64,000 nt of DNA from Tissierella praeacuta_A (GTDB lineage: Bacteria; Bacillota; Clostridia; Tissierellales; Tissierellaceae), in the NCBI RefSeq assembly GCF_040396155.1, contig NZ_JBEBOY010000001.1, positions 124,001 to 188,000 of the forward strand, given 5' to 3'. The translations under genes were made by a program, and so were the position numbers. The notes under the pieces are model-generated. The model saw only the letters and a list, made by a program, of their open reading frames with translations. It ran no database searches and was not told the DNA's origin. Below, piece after piece: positions 8,888-17,771 of the stretch (position 1 is the first letter of the stretch; each line of letters starts with the position of its first letter).

Positions 8888-8907
8888 ATTGAAGAACCCC
8901 TTTCATA

Positions 8908-10422
8908 TCATTCACTATAATTATCTGGTAAATCGTTTTCAAATAACACTATATCCTTTGGTTTTGCTAATTTTTGAATTTTAGCTGTTGCTTCATCTAG
9001 AGTATTTACAATAAATATATTATCTTTGTTGTAGTTTACTTCCATCAATCCATCGTATATTGGTTTAGTTCTTTTCTCTCCAACAAGTATAACATAATCG
9101 CAAACTTTCCCTATATTTGTGCCAAACTTTCTATTTGCTTCATTTTCCATGGCACCTAGTTCTACCATTCCTGGTGTGACTATTATCTTTCTTCCATCTT
9201 TAAACTGTGATAATACTTCTAATGCTGCTCTGGCACCTATTGGGTTAGAGTTAAATGCATCATCTATTATAATAATACCTGTACCTGGATTTATTATATT
9301 TAATCTATGTGGTATTGGTTCTATTTTTTCTATTCCTTTTTTTATTTCATCAAAGGATAAGCCTAGAGCTTTTGCCACTGCAACACCTGCTAAAATATTA
9401 TATATATTATGTTTACCAAGTAGTTTTGTTGTGCATCTTATGGAATTTCCTTCCTTATCTTTAACAGTAAAAGTAGAGCCAAATTCTGAAACTTCTACAT
9501 CCTCTGCATATAAATCCAAGTTTTCTATATCTTCCACTCCATAAAGAATTTTCTCTTTAAATGTTTTATCTGCCAGTTTTTTTATATATTCATTATCATA
9601 ATTAAATATGGCTATTCCATCTGTAGGCAATTCTTCTATAAGCTCATATTTAGTTTTCATTATATTATCTATATTTTTAAATGTCTCTATATGTGTCGGT
9701 CCAATGGAAGTAATAACTCCTATTTTAGGATTTACTAGTTCTGACACTTCTTTTATATCCCCAATATTTCTTGCACCCAGTTCTGCAATAAATACATCAT
9801 GTCTATTATTCAATTGATTATTTATTACTTTCGATAACCCCATTGGAGTATTATAAGATTCCGGAGTATTAATCACTTTGAACCTTTCACCTAATATGGT
9901 TCCTACTATAAATTTTGTACTGGTCTTTCCAAAACTTCCAGTGATCCCTACTACGTTTAAATTTTGCATAGATTTTATTTTTTCCTGAGCCTGCTCATAA
10001 AATCCTTGGTTAATTCGATTTTCTATGGGAGTCATTATTATATTTGCCCATAATACTATTATAGGTTGAGCATAATATAATACCCAAAATAAAAATACTA
10101 ATATTACCATGCTTAGAAATATATATGGAGTAGAATACTCTAAAAAATTGAAAGCCTTAAATAAAAGTATAATTATATATATCCCATTTAGTATCATACT
10201 GGTCATAAATAATCTTTTTGCTCTCTCTGTAAATACTAAGGGTTTTTTAACTTCTTGTTTATCTTTTCTAAATGATAGAATTTTACTTTTATTGTTTTTT
10301 ATCCATTTTTTATATTGTTCCGAATTATATCCCTCTAATTGGACTATATGCAAAAATTCTTTAGTCTTATTTCCAATTAAAACCAATGCTATAATACCTA
10401 TTATAATAACTATAATCAACAA
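8908..10422 (-). CDS. membrane-anchored Mur ligase (MurF-like)
   Basis: 504 residues. The C-terminal two thirds is a Mur ligase: P-loop GITGSFGKTST near residues 159-169, central domain ELGARNIGDIKEV and SIGPTHIETF, and the C-terminal IIIDDAFNSNPIGA. This fits UDP-MurNAc-tripeptide D-Ala-D-Ala ligase (MurF), supported by ddl 20 bases downstream. Unusually, the N terminus carries about three membrane segments (near residues 1-17, 70-90 and 98-127) that normal soluble MurF lacks. The start is TTG at 10422 with GGGGGG six bases upstream. It may be a second, membrane-tethered MurF or act on another alanyl substrate; I cannot tell from sequence whether the organism has a standard MurF elsewhere. 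Confidence 0.85.
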   Translation of the reverse strand: MLIIVIIIGIIALVLIGNKTKEFLHIVQLEGYNSEQYKKWIKNNKSKILSFRKDKQEVKKPLVFTERAKRLFMTSMILNGIYIIILLFKAFNFLEYSTPYIFLSMVILVFLFWVLYYAQPIIVLWANIIMTPIENRINQGFYEQAQEKIKSMQNLNVVGITGSFGKTSTKFIVGTILGERFKVINTPESYNTPMGLSKVINNQLNNRHDVFIAELGARNIGDIKEVSELVNPKIGVITSIGPTHIETFKNIDNIMKTKYELIEELPTDGIAIFNYDNEYIKKLADKTFKEKILYGVEDIENLDLYAEDVEVSEFGSTFTVKDKEGNSIRCTTKLLGKHNIYNILAGVAVAKALGLSFDEIKKGIEKIEPIPHRLNIINPGTGIIIIDDAFNSNPIGARAALEVLSQFKDGRKIIVTPGMVELGAMENEANRKFGTNIGKVCDYVILVGEKRTKPIYDGLMEVNYNKDNIFIVNTLDEATAKIQKLAKPKDIVLFENDLPDNYSE

Positions 10423-10509
10423 AATAATCCCCCCAAATATATAGTGAATAACTAATAAACTAATAGTGGATAAATTATATATCTATTCACTTTTCAATAT
10501 TCACTATCG

Positions 10510-11274
10510 TTACTCTTCATTATATTGCAAAAAATTTCTCAGTATTATTGTAAATCTTTGGTAATCATCTAGGTATGAAAAATGTCCCGTATTTTCTAAT
10601 ACTACTAGACCTGAATCTCTTATTTCTTTTTCCATTATTTTTCCCATATATAATGGTGTAGCTGTATCTTTATCTCCCCATATTAGCAGAGTAGGAGCTT
10701 CTATTTTGCTTAGCAAAGGCAATAAGTTTTCATTCACTACTATAACCAGTATTTTCCGCATAACACCTGATGAATCTTTATAATCTGTTGAACCAAATCT
10801 TTTATAGAACCTTTCCATCATTTCTTCATTTTTTAACCAGAAGAAAAAACTCTTATATAGAAATTTCATAAATTTAAAACTATAAACTTTTGTATAATAT
10901 TTAATCCCCCTCTTTGGTATTAAACCAGCACTATTTACAAGGACAATTTTCTCTATCATCTCTGGATACCTATTCCCTAAAATAATTGATAGTTTACCAC
11001 CAAAGGAATGTCCTATTAGTATAACATTCTTTAACTTCATATTATCCATATATTTTTTCACTATTTCCGCATATTTAAAAGAGTCAATAGGCTCATTTGG
11101 CTCCTGAGATTTACCAAACCCTGGCAAATCCAGGGCATGCACTCTAAATTTTTCCTTTAGTATATTAACTATTGGAAGTACTGTATCTATATTAGCTCCC
11201 CATCCATGGAGCACCAATACATCCTTCCCTTCACCTTCCACTATGTAGTTTAGATTTAAACCTTCAATATCCAT
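10510..11274 (-). CDS. alpha/beta-hydrolase fold protein
   Basis: About 254 residues with a complete catalytic set: nucleophile elbow GHSFGG, acid in LIWGDKDTATP, and histidine in ENTGHFSYLD. The oxyanion region LHGWGAN lies near the N terminus. The family includes esterases, lipases and C-C hydrolases, and the substrate cannot be predicted. A TTG at 11289 is in frame, but GAGGT is correctly spaced for the ATG at 11274. Firmicutes with the secG-rnr-smpB block often carry a carboxylesterase between secG and rnr; this gene occupies roughly that position. Confidence 0.85.
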   Translation of the reverse strand: MDIEGLNLNYIVEGEGKDVLVLHGWGANIDTVLPIVNILKEKFRVHALDLPGFGKSQEPNEPIDSFKYAEIVKKYMDNMKLKNVILIGHSFGGKLSIILGNRYPEMIEKIVLVNSAGLIPKRGIKYYTKVYSFKFMKFLYKSFFFWLKNEEMMERFYKRFGSTDYKDSSGVMRKILVIVVNENLLPLLSKIEAPTLLIWGDKDTATPLYMGKIMEKEIRDSGLVVLENTGHFSYLDDYQRFTIILRNFLQYNEE

Positions 11275-11359
11275 TTTAATATACCTCAACCCTTTTATAT
11301 ATTATTATGCCCTTAACTATATGATTATATCATATTTAACCATATTATTACATCATTAA

Positions 11360-11384
11360 AAAATCCCTCATAAAGAGGGATTTT
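11360..11384 (-). terminator. terminator of the secG-hppA operon
   Basis: AAAATCCCTC/GAGGGATTTT with an ATAAA loop begins one base after the hppA stop and is followed by a T-rich tract on the minus strand. Confidence 0.85.
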
Positions 11385-11385
11385 A

Positions 11386-13386
11386 TTAGAATATTCCGTT
11401 TCCAAACATTTGCGCAAATACTAATGCTACTATTGTCATTAATTTTATTAATATATTTAATGAAGGTCCTGAAGTATCTTTGAATGGATCACCTACAGTA
11501 TCTCCAGTAACAGCAGCCTTATGAGCTTCGCTGCCTTTTCCACCATGGTTTCCTTCTTCTATATACTTCTTAGCATTATCCCATGCTCCACCAGCATTTG
11601 ACATAAATATAGCCATTAGTACACCTGTAACCAATGCACCTGCTAATAATCCACCTAGAGCTTCTGAACCTAATACTAACCCTATAACTACTGGCACAAC
11701 TACTGCCAATAATCCTGGAATTATCATTTCTCTAAGTGCTGCCTTTGTACTAATATCTACACAAGTCGAATATTCCGGAGTTGTTTTTCCTTCCATAATG
11801 CCTGGTATTTCCCTAAATTGTCTTCTTACTTCCTCAATCATTGAGAAGGCTGCTTTACCTACTGCATCCATAGTCATTGCAGAGAATAAGAAAGGTAGCA
11901 TACCACCTATAAATGCACCTGCAATAACAGTTGGTTTTGTTAAATCTATACTTGTAAGTCCTACTGCTTGAGTATAGGAAGCAAATAATGCAAGAGCTGT
12001 AAGTGCTGCTGAGCCTATTGCAAATCCTTTTCCTATAGCTGCTGTAGTATTACCTACTGAGTCAAGTTTATCAGTTATATCTCTAACTTTATCTGGTAAT
12101 TCACACATTTCTGCAATACCACCAGCATTGTCAGCTATTGGACCATAAGCATCTACTGCTATAGTCATACCTGCAGTAGAAAGCATACCCACTGCTGCTA
12201 AAGCAATTCCATATAATCCTTGAGCTGGGTTAGTTGCACCACCAGATACAAAATAAGCTACTAAAATACCAATAGATATTACAATAATAGGTCCAGCTGT
12301 TGACATCATACCTACTGAAAGTCCGCCAATGATATTTGTTGAAGCTCCAGTTTCTGATTCAGCTGCTATTCTTTGTACTGGCTTATGATCTCCAGATGTA
12401 TAATACTCTGTTATTCTAGCTATGATAAGCCCAACTGCAAGACCAGATAATATTGCTATAAATGGTTTATATGATTCTAATATATAATTGCTTAAAAAGA
12501 AACCTGCAACTACTGTGATTAGTGAACTAACCAATGTACCATTATTTAATGATTTTTGAGGGTCTTTATCTCCTTTAACAAAATAAACACCAATAATTGA
12601 AGCAATAATTCCTACTGCTGAAAGTGCAAGAGCAAAATGTACTCCTGTCTCTCCATATGATGCAAGACCTAAAGTAATAGCTGATATAATAGCTCCAACA
12701 TAAGACTCAAATAAGTCTGCTCCCATTCCTGCTACGTCACCAACATTATCTCCTACGTTATCTGCAATAACTGCTGGGTTTCTTGGGTCATCTTCTGGGA
12801 TTCCTGCTTCTACTTTACCTACTAAGTCTGCACCTACGTCTGCTGCCTTAGTGTAAATCCCTCCACCTACTCTAGCAAATAATGCTATAGATGAAGCTCC
12901 AAGTCCAAAACCTGTTATAATATTTACATCCCCATTAAATATTATATAAAGTTGTCCTACACCTAAAATTCCCAAACCTACAACACACATTCCCATTACC
13001 GCTCCACCTGAGAATGCTACGTTTAATGCTTTAGTCATACCTGATTCCATTGCAGCATTTGCAGTTCTTACATTTGCTTTTGTAGCTACTTTCATACCAA
13101 AATATCCCGCACATATTGAGAATAATGCTCCAAGTAAGAAACAAATAGCTGTCCTAAATCCAAGACCAGGTGCAAATGTTAAAATAATAAAAAGTACTGC
13201 CACAAAAATTGCTAAGGATCTGTACTGTCTTCTTAAGAAAGCCATGGATCCATCTTGAATATAGGTTGCTATTTCCTTCATTCTATCGTTGCCAGGACTA
13301 ACTTTGTCAATACTGCTTGCCTTATAATAAGCAAAGAATAGCGCCAATATCCCAACTAATGGCGCAGCAATTAATGCCAAATTCAT
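11386..13386 (-). CDS. hppA: membrane-bound ion-pumping pyrophosphatase, K+-dependent, probably Na+-type
   Basis: A 666-residue polytopic protein (about 16 membrane spans) with the mPPase signatures DVGADLVGKVEAGIPEDDPRN and DNVGDNVGDVAGMGADLFES. It hydrolyses pyrophosphate and pumps cations out of the cell. Two residues are informative. GNTTAAIG has alanine where K+-independent enzymes have lysine, so it should be K+-dependent. DLFESYVG has glutamate in the position typical of Na+ pumps, whereas K+-dependent H+ pumps usually have DLFGSYAE. Ion specificity from sequence is inference. It starts 16 bases after secG with GGAGGAG ahead of ATG. Confidence 0.96.
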   Translation of the reverse strand: MNLALIAAPLVGILALFFAYYKASSIDKVSPGNDRMKEIATYIQDGSMAFLRRQYRSLAIFVAVLFIILTFAPGLGFRTAICFLLGALFSICAGYFGMKVATKANVRTANAAMESGMTKALNVAFSGGAVMGMCVVGLGILGVGQLYIIFNGDVNIITGFGLGASSIALFARVGGGIYTKAADVGADLVGKVEAGIPEDDPRNPAVIADNVGDNVGDVAGMGADLFESYVGAIISAITLGLASYGETGVHFALALSAVGIIASIIGVYFVKGDKDPQKSLNNGTLVSSLITVVAGFFLSNYILESYKPFIAILSGLAVGLIIARITEYYTSGDHKPVQRIAAESETGASTNIIGGLSVGMMSTAGPIIVISIGILVAYFVSGGATNPAQGLYGIALAAVGMLSTAGMTIAVDAYGPIADNAGGIAEMCELPDKVRDITDKLDSVGNTTAAIGKGFAIGSAALTALALFASYTQAVGLTSIDLTKPTVIAGAFIGGMLPFLFSAMTMDAVGKAAFSMIEEVRRQFREIPGIMEGKTTPEYSTCVDISTKAALREMIIPGLLAVVVPVVIGLVLGSEALGGLLAGALVTGVLMAIFMSNAGGAWDNAKKYIEEGNHGGKGSEAHKAAVTGDTVGDPFKDTSGPSLNILIKLMTIVALVFAQMFGNGIF

Positions 13387-13402
13387 TTTAACTCCTCCTT
13401 TG

Positions 13403-13630
13403 TTAGTTAGCTGCTAATACTAAAGTAGATATTATAAAAACAACAGCTGATGCAACTGTTATTCTCCTAAGCATGTCTTCACGGCTCTTTCCTCTTGACT
13501 TACCCCATAATGAATCTGATGAGCCGCCTGATAAAGCACCTAGTCCTTCTTCACTTCCCTCTTGCATTATTACAGAAACGATTAAAGATAAACTTGATAA
13601 AAGAACTAATACTGAAACGAATGTTATCAT
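13403..13630 (-). CDS. secG: preprotein translocase subunit SecG
   Basis: 75 residues with two membrane helices separated by the SecG loop (QEGSEEGLGALSGGSSDSLWG). SecG helps SecYEG move proteins across the membrane. GGAGGTG precedes ATG. In many Firmicutes secG sits between eno and rnr; here rnr is about 6 kb on one side, but eno is 21 kb away on the other, beyond the cobalamin cluster. hppA follows in the same operon. Confidence 0.94.
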   Translation of the reverse strand: MITFVSVLVLLSSLSLIVSVIMQEGSEEGLGALSGGSSDSLWGKSRGKSREDMLRRITVASAVVFIISTLVLAAN

Positions 13631-13681
13631 CTTTACACCTCCTACAAATATAGTCGATAATATATCCTCTAAAACATTAAT

Positions 13682-13710
13682 ATTTTAACATAGCAGGAAC
13701 ATAAAATCAA
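13682..13710 (-). promoter_or_regulatory. promoter of secG-hppA
   Basis: TTGATT (13710-13705), 17-base spacer, TAAAAT (13687-13682) on the minus strand, in the spacer after the ECF S gene. No clear terminator separates them, so some read-through from the cobalamin cluster is possible. Confidence 0.6.
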
Positions 13711-13809
13711 TAGCTATACCCGCCTACATATGAAATAATAAGGTATATATTCACTATTATTATCAAATATATTTATTATTAAACTAGTAAAAATTCATCT
13801 CAAACCACC

Positions 13810-14535
13810 CTATCTCAATAATCCATATTTAATTTTTATCCTATCTATTTTTTCAATCATAGGTTGTGAAATTAAATACAAGAAAAAAACTGTAGCAATA
13901 GCATGAACTACATTAAACCAAAATCCAGAAATATATGTTGCCAATAAAGCCTTCCACGAAAAATCCGAAGTAAATATTAGCAAACTTCCAATATCTATAA
14001 TTCCTCCATATATAAAAAAAGTAGATAATCCACCATAAATACATAAAGATGTTCTAGTCTTTTTTAATATACCTTTTTGAAAAAGTATCCCAGCTAAAAA
14101 TCCTATTATACCGAAACAAAACATCTGCCACGGTGTCCATGGACCTTGACCAAAGAAAAAATTAGATACAAATCCAGTTAAAGCTCCTACTAAAAATCCT
14201 GATTCTGCTCCTAAGGTAACCCCTGTAACAATTACAATTGCTGTAACTGGCTTAAATTGTGGTATCATGTAGAATGCTCCTCTGCCAGCAACTGCTATTG
14301 CTGTTAGTACTGCAATAACAACTAATTCTCTAGCCTGAGGCTCTCGTTTTTCAAATATCATAATAAATGGAAACATAGTATATATAATAATTAAAAGACT
14401 TATAAAATAATATTTTCTATCATTTAAAAAATATATTCCAAAAAAAATAGTAACTGGAATAACTATTAAAATAATTATTGCTGAAACTATAGTTCTTCTA
14501 TTTAAAGATTTTTTCTCTAAAGGCTTTCCTGACAT
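13810..14535 (-). CDS. ECF transporter S component (substrate-specific membrane subunit)
   Basis: 241 residues, largely hydrophobic, with about seven predicted segments. The core from LVVIAVLTAIAVAGR to PWTPWQMFCFGIIGF has the small-residue-rich helix I and loop expected of S components that bind vitamins. It overlaps the ECF A gene by 19 bases and ends the cluster headed by a cobalamin riboswitch, so cobalamin or a corrinoid precursor is the likely ligand. It could be a functional equivalent of CbrT, the ECF cobalamin subunit known in lactobacilli, but I cannot assign the family by eye. The extra N-terminal segment (residues 15-60) is longer than in minimal S components. Confidence 0.8.
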   Translation of the reverse strand: MSGKPLEKKSLNRRTIVSAIIILIVIPVTIFFGIYFLNDRKYYFISLLIIIYTMFPFIMIFEKREPQARELVVIAVLTAIAVAGRGAFYMIPQFKPVTAIVIVTGVTLGAESGFLVGALTGFVSNFFFGQGPWTPWQMFCFGIIGFLAGILFQKGILKKTRTSLCIYGGLSTFFIYGGIIDIGSLLIFTSDFSWKALLATYISGFWFNVVHAIATVFFLYLISQPMIEKIDRIKIKYGLLR

Positions 14536-16187
14536 AATCTAATCACATCCTCTATAGTTACAGCATCCTTACATACATGTCTAACCATACGATTTGCTGC
14601 AGTAGTATAAAAACTATTACCAGAAAAAAACTTCTTGGGAGTATTAGAACTTATAATATTTCCATTAAAAAACATGGCACATTTATCAGCATACCTTGCA
14701 CAGAACTCAATATCATGGGATACCATAACAATAGTTACACCTTTGCTGGTCAAAGATTTAATAATTCTAGCAAATTTTTCTTTAAAAAAACTATCTAATC
14801 CTTTAGTTGGTTCATCTAATAACAATATCTTAGGTTCCAATAAAAGTACCTTAGCAAGAGCTGCTCTTTGTTGCTCCCCTCCACTTAAATCGTATGGGTG
14901 CATGGACAACAATTCTCCTATTTCTGTAATCTCTACTGCCTTTTTTATCCTCATCTTTTTCTCTTCATCTGTTAATTTAATATCTGATAGTATTTCATAC
15001 AAATCTAATTCTACTGTCTTTTTTACAAATAGACTTTGTGGATTCTGAGGCAAAATTCCAAGATTATTCTCAAATCTTTCCTTGGTACTCATTTTTACTA
15101 GATTTTTCCCCTTTATAAAAACCTTCCCTCTATAAGGAACTTTTATACCGCCTATAATAGCTAATGCAGTTGTCTTTCCAGTTCCATTGCCTCCTACTAT
15201 ACAATAAAATTCTCCTGTCCTTACTTCTAGGGATAAATCCTTTATAACATCTGGAAGATTTTTATCATATTTAAACCAAATATCTTTAAGTCTTATGGCT
15301 ATTTCTTTTTCAACCTTAGTATCTTCTTCCAATATAGTATCTTCTCTAACTTCTTTATCTTCCATAAAATTATTAATCCACCTTCTGCCTTCGTTTACAG
15401 TAATTGGGCAATTTAAATTATTATCTATTTCCGTGGAAATTTGCATAGCAGAAGTCATTGCATAAAACATAGGATGCTTTGTTTTGTTTAATTCCTTACC
15501 AACTTCCCTTGGAGAACCTTCAACTATAATCCTTCCTTCATCCATTACAATAATACGATCTGACATTGGGATTACTTCCTCTAGACGATGTTCAGTCATA
15601 ATAATAGTAGTCCCCAATTCTCTATTTATCTTTTTTATTGTTTCTATAAAATCTGAAGCTGCAATTGGATCTAATTGAGATGTAGGTTCATCAAGTATTA
15701 ATACAGTAGGCTGCATAGCCATAATACTAGCCAAATTTAAAATTTGCTTTTGTCCTCCTGAAAGCTCCATTATTTTTTTATCAAACCATGTTTGAATACC
15801 AAAAAAACTTGCCATTTCTGCAACTCGTAACCGAATAGTATTGTTATCATATCCTAGACTTTCAAGCCCAAAGGCAAGTTCATGCCAAACTTTATCTGTA
15901 ACTATTTGATTATCTGGACTTTGGAGTACATAGCCAATTTGTGAAACCTGTCTAAAATGGGGAACTTTTTCCAAGTTTTTTCCTAAAAAATAAATTTCCC
16001 CTTCTTTTTTGCCATAAGGGGTCAATAAAGTTTTTAATTGCTTTATTAATGTACTTTTTCCAGAACCAGATTCACCGCATATGGTAATGAATTCTCCATC
16101 ATTTATAGTAAGATTTACATTTGACAAAGCCTTTTTTGTTCTTTCAGGATATGTAAAACTTAAATCCTTGATTCGATATATTTCCAT
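14517..16187 (-). CDS. ECF transporter energy-coupling ATPase, A1-A2 fusion
   Basis: A 556-residue protein with two complete ABC ATPase domains. Domain 1 has the P-loop GESGSGKSTL, signature ELSGGQKQ and Walker B LILDEPTSQLD; domain 2 has GGNGTGKTTAL, DLSGGEQQ and ILLLDEPTKGLD. In ECF importers these two ATPases are usually separate genes (EcfA1, EcfA2) or fused as here. An upstream in-frame ATG exists at 16229, but GGAGG lies seven bases before the ATG at 16187 (MEIYRIKD), which starts the domain cleanly. It overlaps the T-component gene by 28 bases. Confidence 0.93.
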   Translation of the reverse strand: MEIYRIKDLSFTYPERTKKALSNVNLTINDGEFITICGESGSGKSTLIKQLKTLLTPYGKKEGEIYFLGKNLEKVPHFRQVSQIGYVLQSPDNQIVTDKVWHELAFGLESLGYDNNTIRLRVAEMASFFGIQTWFDKKIMELSGGQKQILNLASIMAMQPTVLILDEPTSQLDPIAASDFIETIKKINRELGTTIIMTEHRLEEVIPMSDRIIVMDEGRIIVEGSPREVGKELNKTKHPMFYAMTSAMQISTEIDNNLNCPITVNEGRRWINNFMEDKEVREDTILEEDTKVEKEIAIRLKDIWFKYDKNLPDVIKDLSLEVRTGEFYCIVGGNGTGKTTALAIIGGIKVPYRGKVFIKGKNLVKMSTKERFENNLGILPQNPQSLFVKKTVELDLYEILSDIKLTDEEKKMRIKKAVEITEIGELLSMHPYDLSGGEQQRAALAKVLLLEPKILLLDEPTKGLDSFFKEKFARIIKSLTSKGVTIVMVSHDIEFCARYADKCAMFFNGNIISSNTPKKFFSGNSFYTTAANRMVRHVCKDAVTIEDVIRLCQESL

Positions 16188-17050
16188 TTCATTGCCTCCT
16201 GAATATTTATAATGACAGGCATCATACATAAAATAAAATAAGCCATATAGATTATAATACTAAAGCTTGTAATTTCAATAATTTTAATAGAAGGAAAGAA
16301 ACGAATTGTATTCTCTCCCTTAAAAGCCCCTATTAATACAATTGCTAATAGACAGGATATAATCAAAAATACTATTTTATCCCTATTATCAAAGCGAAAT
16401 ATTGAAAAGCTGCTGCGATTTGGTAACCCATATCCTCTAGACCTCATGGAATCTGAAGTTTCAATAGCATTCTCCAATGCCCATGTGGTCATAATAGACA
16501 ATATTTTAATACCATTTCTAGCCCTTTTAAATATATTTCCTTGAGACATATCCCTGCCTATACATTTTTGGGCATCTGAAATCACCTTTATTTGCTCCAA
16601 ATATCTAGGAACAAAACGTAGAGCCATGGAAAATATTAAAGATAATTTAGGTATAATCCTTCCAAATAAATAAATAAACTTGTCCGATGTCATTACAGTG
16701 TTGTAGCAAGAAAACCATAATATTGTAGTTATAAACATACATGATGCTGCAACTCCATATATTATAGATTCTAAAGTAATTGGATTTCCGTTTTTAAGAT
16801 AAAATAAAATAGTAATACCTCCATGATTAAAAGCAGGATTGAGAACTGCCATAAATAACATCATAGGTAAGAGATATAAAATATTAAATTTTATACGACT
16901 TCTACCTTTTAACATTATTGAATATATAAATGAACTAAATAATCCTATTGCTTGAAATATTGGATGCATAAAAAACATACTAAATACTAACATAGAGGTA
17001 AAATAAACAAAATTTATTATAGGGTGAAGTGTTGAGAAGCTATCATACAT
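16160..17050 (-). CDS. ECF transporter T component (EcfT/CbiQ-like)
   Basis: 296 residues with several membrane helices and the cytoplasmic coupling region ETSDSMRSRGYGLPNRSS, which contains the S-R-G motif used to contact the ATPase pair. The T component is the scaffold that joins A and S subunits. Its ATG overlaps the stop of the DUF4430 gene (TAATG) after a GGAGG, indicating translational coupling and a dedicated transporter rather than a shared one. Confidence 0.9.
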   Translation of the reverse strand: MYDSFSTLHPIINFVYFTSMLVFSMFFMHPIFQAIGLFSSFIYSIMLKGRSRIKFNILYLLPMMLFMAVLNPAFNHGGITILFYLKNGNPITLESIIYGVAASCMFITTILWFSCYNTVMTSDKFIYLFGRIIPKLSLIFSMALRFVPRYLEQIKVISDAQKCIGRDMSQGNIFKRARNGIKILSIMTTWALENAIETSDSMRSRGYGLPNRSSFSIFRFDNRDKIVFLIISCLLAIVLIGAFKGENTIRFFPSIKIIEITSFSIIIYMAYFILCMMPVIINIQEAMKWKYIESRI

Positions 17051-17742
17051 TATTCCTCACCTCCTGTAATACTAAAGCCACCACCTATATCTCTACCTAA
17101 GTCACAGGTATATACCCATTCAACTATATCTCCATCCTGAAGCAGATATCTACTTGCCCCATAATTAGGGAACCAATCATTTACTTTATACATCCACCCA
17201 CTAAGCTCTCCACAATCAAATTCATATATATTGTTTATCCCTTCAATATAATGACTGTTATATATAGGTGTCATGACAAATTCCATATGGATGTTATTTT
17301 CCTGCATCTCTCTTAGAAGAAGGTCAAAGACGGATTCACCTTCATAAAACACAACAATTTTAGTTTCATAGATTACTCCGTCCTCTGGTAATACTTCAAG
17401 CTTATCCATATTAAATAGATGCATATTATTTAATATGGACTTGCAAGTTACTGATAAGGTAGCTTTCAATTCTTTATCTTCATTTTTTATAATATTTTGC
17501 CATTCTACTGGCTCTGGCTTTCCTTCTGGAATTGGATCTGTTAGATATTTATCTTTTTTGTCCTTATTTTCCTTATCTCTAGCTATAATTCTTTCCTTTT
17601 CATCTTTGCTGTTTTGTATGACATTTGACATATTTGTTTCATCGGATTCCAATGGTATAACTTCCTTATTTCCTCCCCAAAAGAAAGTAATAACCAATAT
17701 AGATACTATAAATAAACCTAGCCAAAACTTTCTATATTTCAT
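17050..17742 (-). CDS. membrane-anchored DUF4430 (transcobalamin C-terminal-like) protein
   Basis: About 230 residues: an N-terminal membrane anchor (LGLFIVSILVITFFWGG), a charged linker, then one DUF4430 domain (last about 135 residues). The domain has the signature YIEGINNIYEFDCG, LSGWMYKVNDWFPNYGA and GDIVEWVYTCDLGRD. DUF4430 corresponds to the beta domain of intrinsic factor and transcobalamin. Cysteines in LSVTCKS and YTCDLG match the pair in the paralogue at 33350-34363 and may form a disulfide. It lies between a barrel-type lipoprotein and ECF T, overlapping the latter. I infer it forms half of a two-part corrinoid-binding protein. GTG/ATG choice: AAGGTGG spacing favours ATG at 17742 over 17748. 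Confidence 0.85.
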   Translation of the reverse strand: MKYRKFWLGLFIVSILVITFFWGGNKEVIPLESDETNMSNVIQNSKDEKERIIARDKENKDKKDKYLTDPIPEGKPEPVEWQNIIKNEDKELKATLSVTCKSILNNMHLFNMDKLEVLPEDGVIYETKIVVFYEGESVFDLLLREMQENNIHMEFVMTPIYNSHYIEGINNIYEFDCGELSGWMYKVNDWFPNYGASRYLLQDGDIVEWVYTCDLGRDIGGGFSITGGEE

Positions 17743-17771
17743 TCCCATACCACCTTATACCTATGCCTTCA

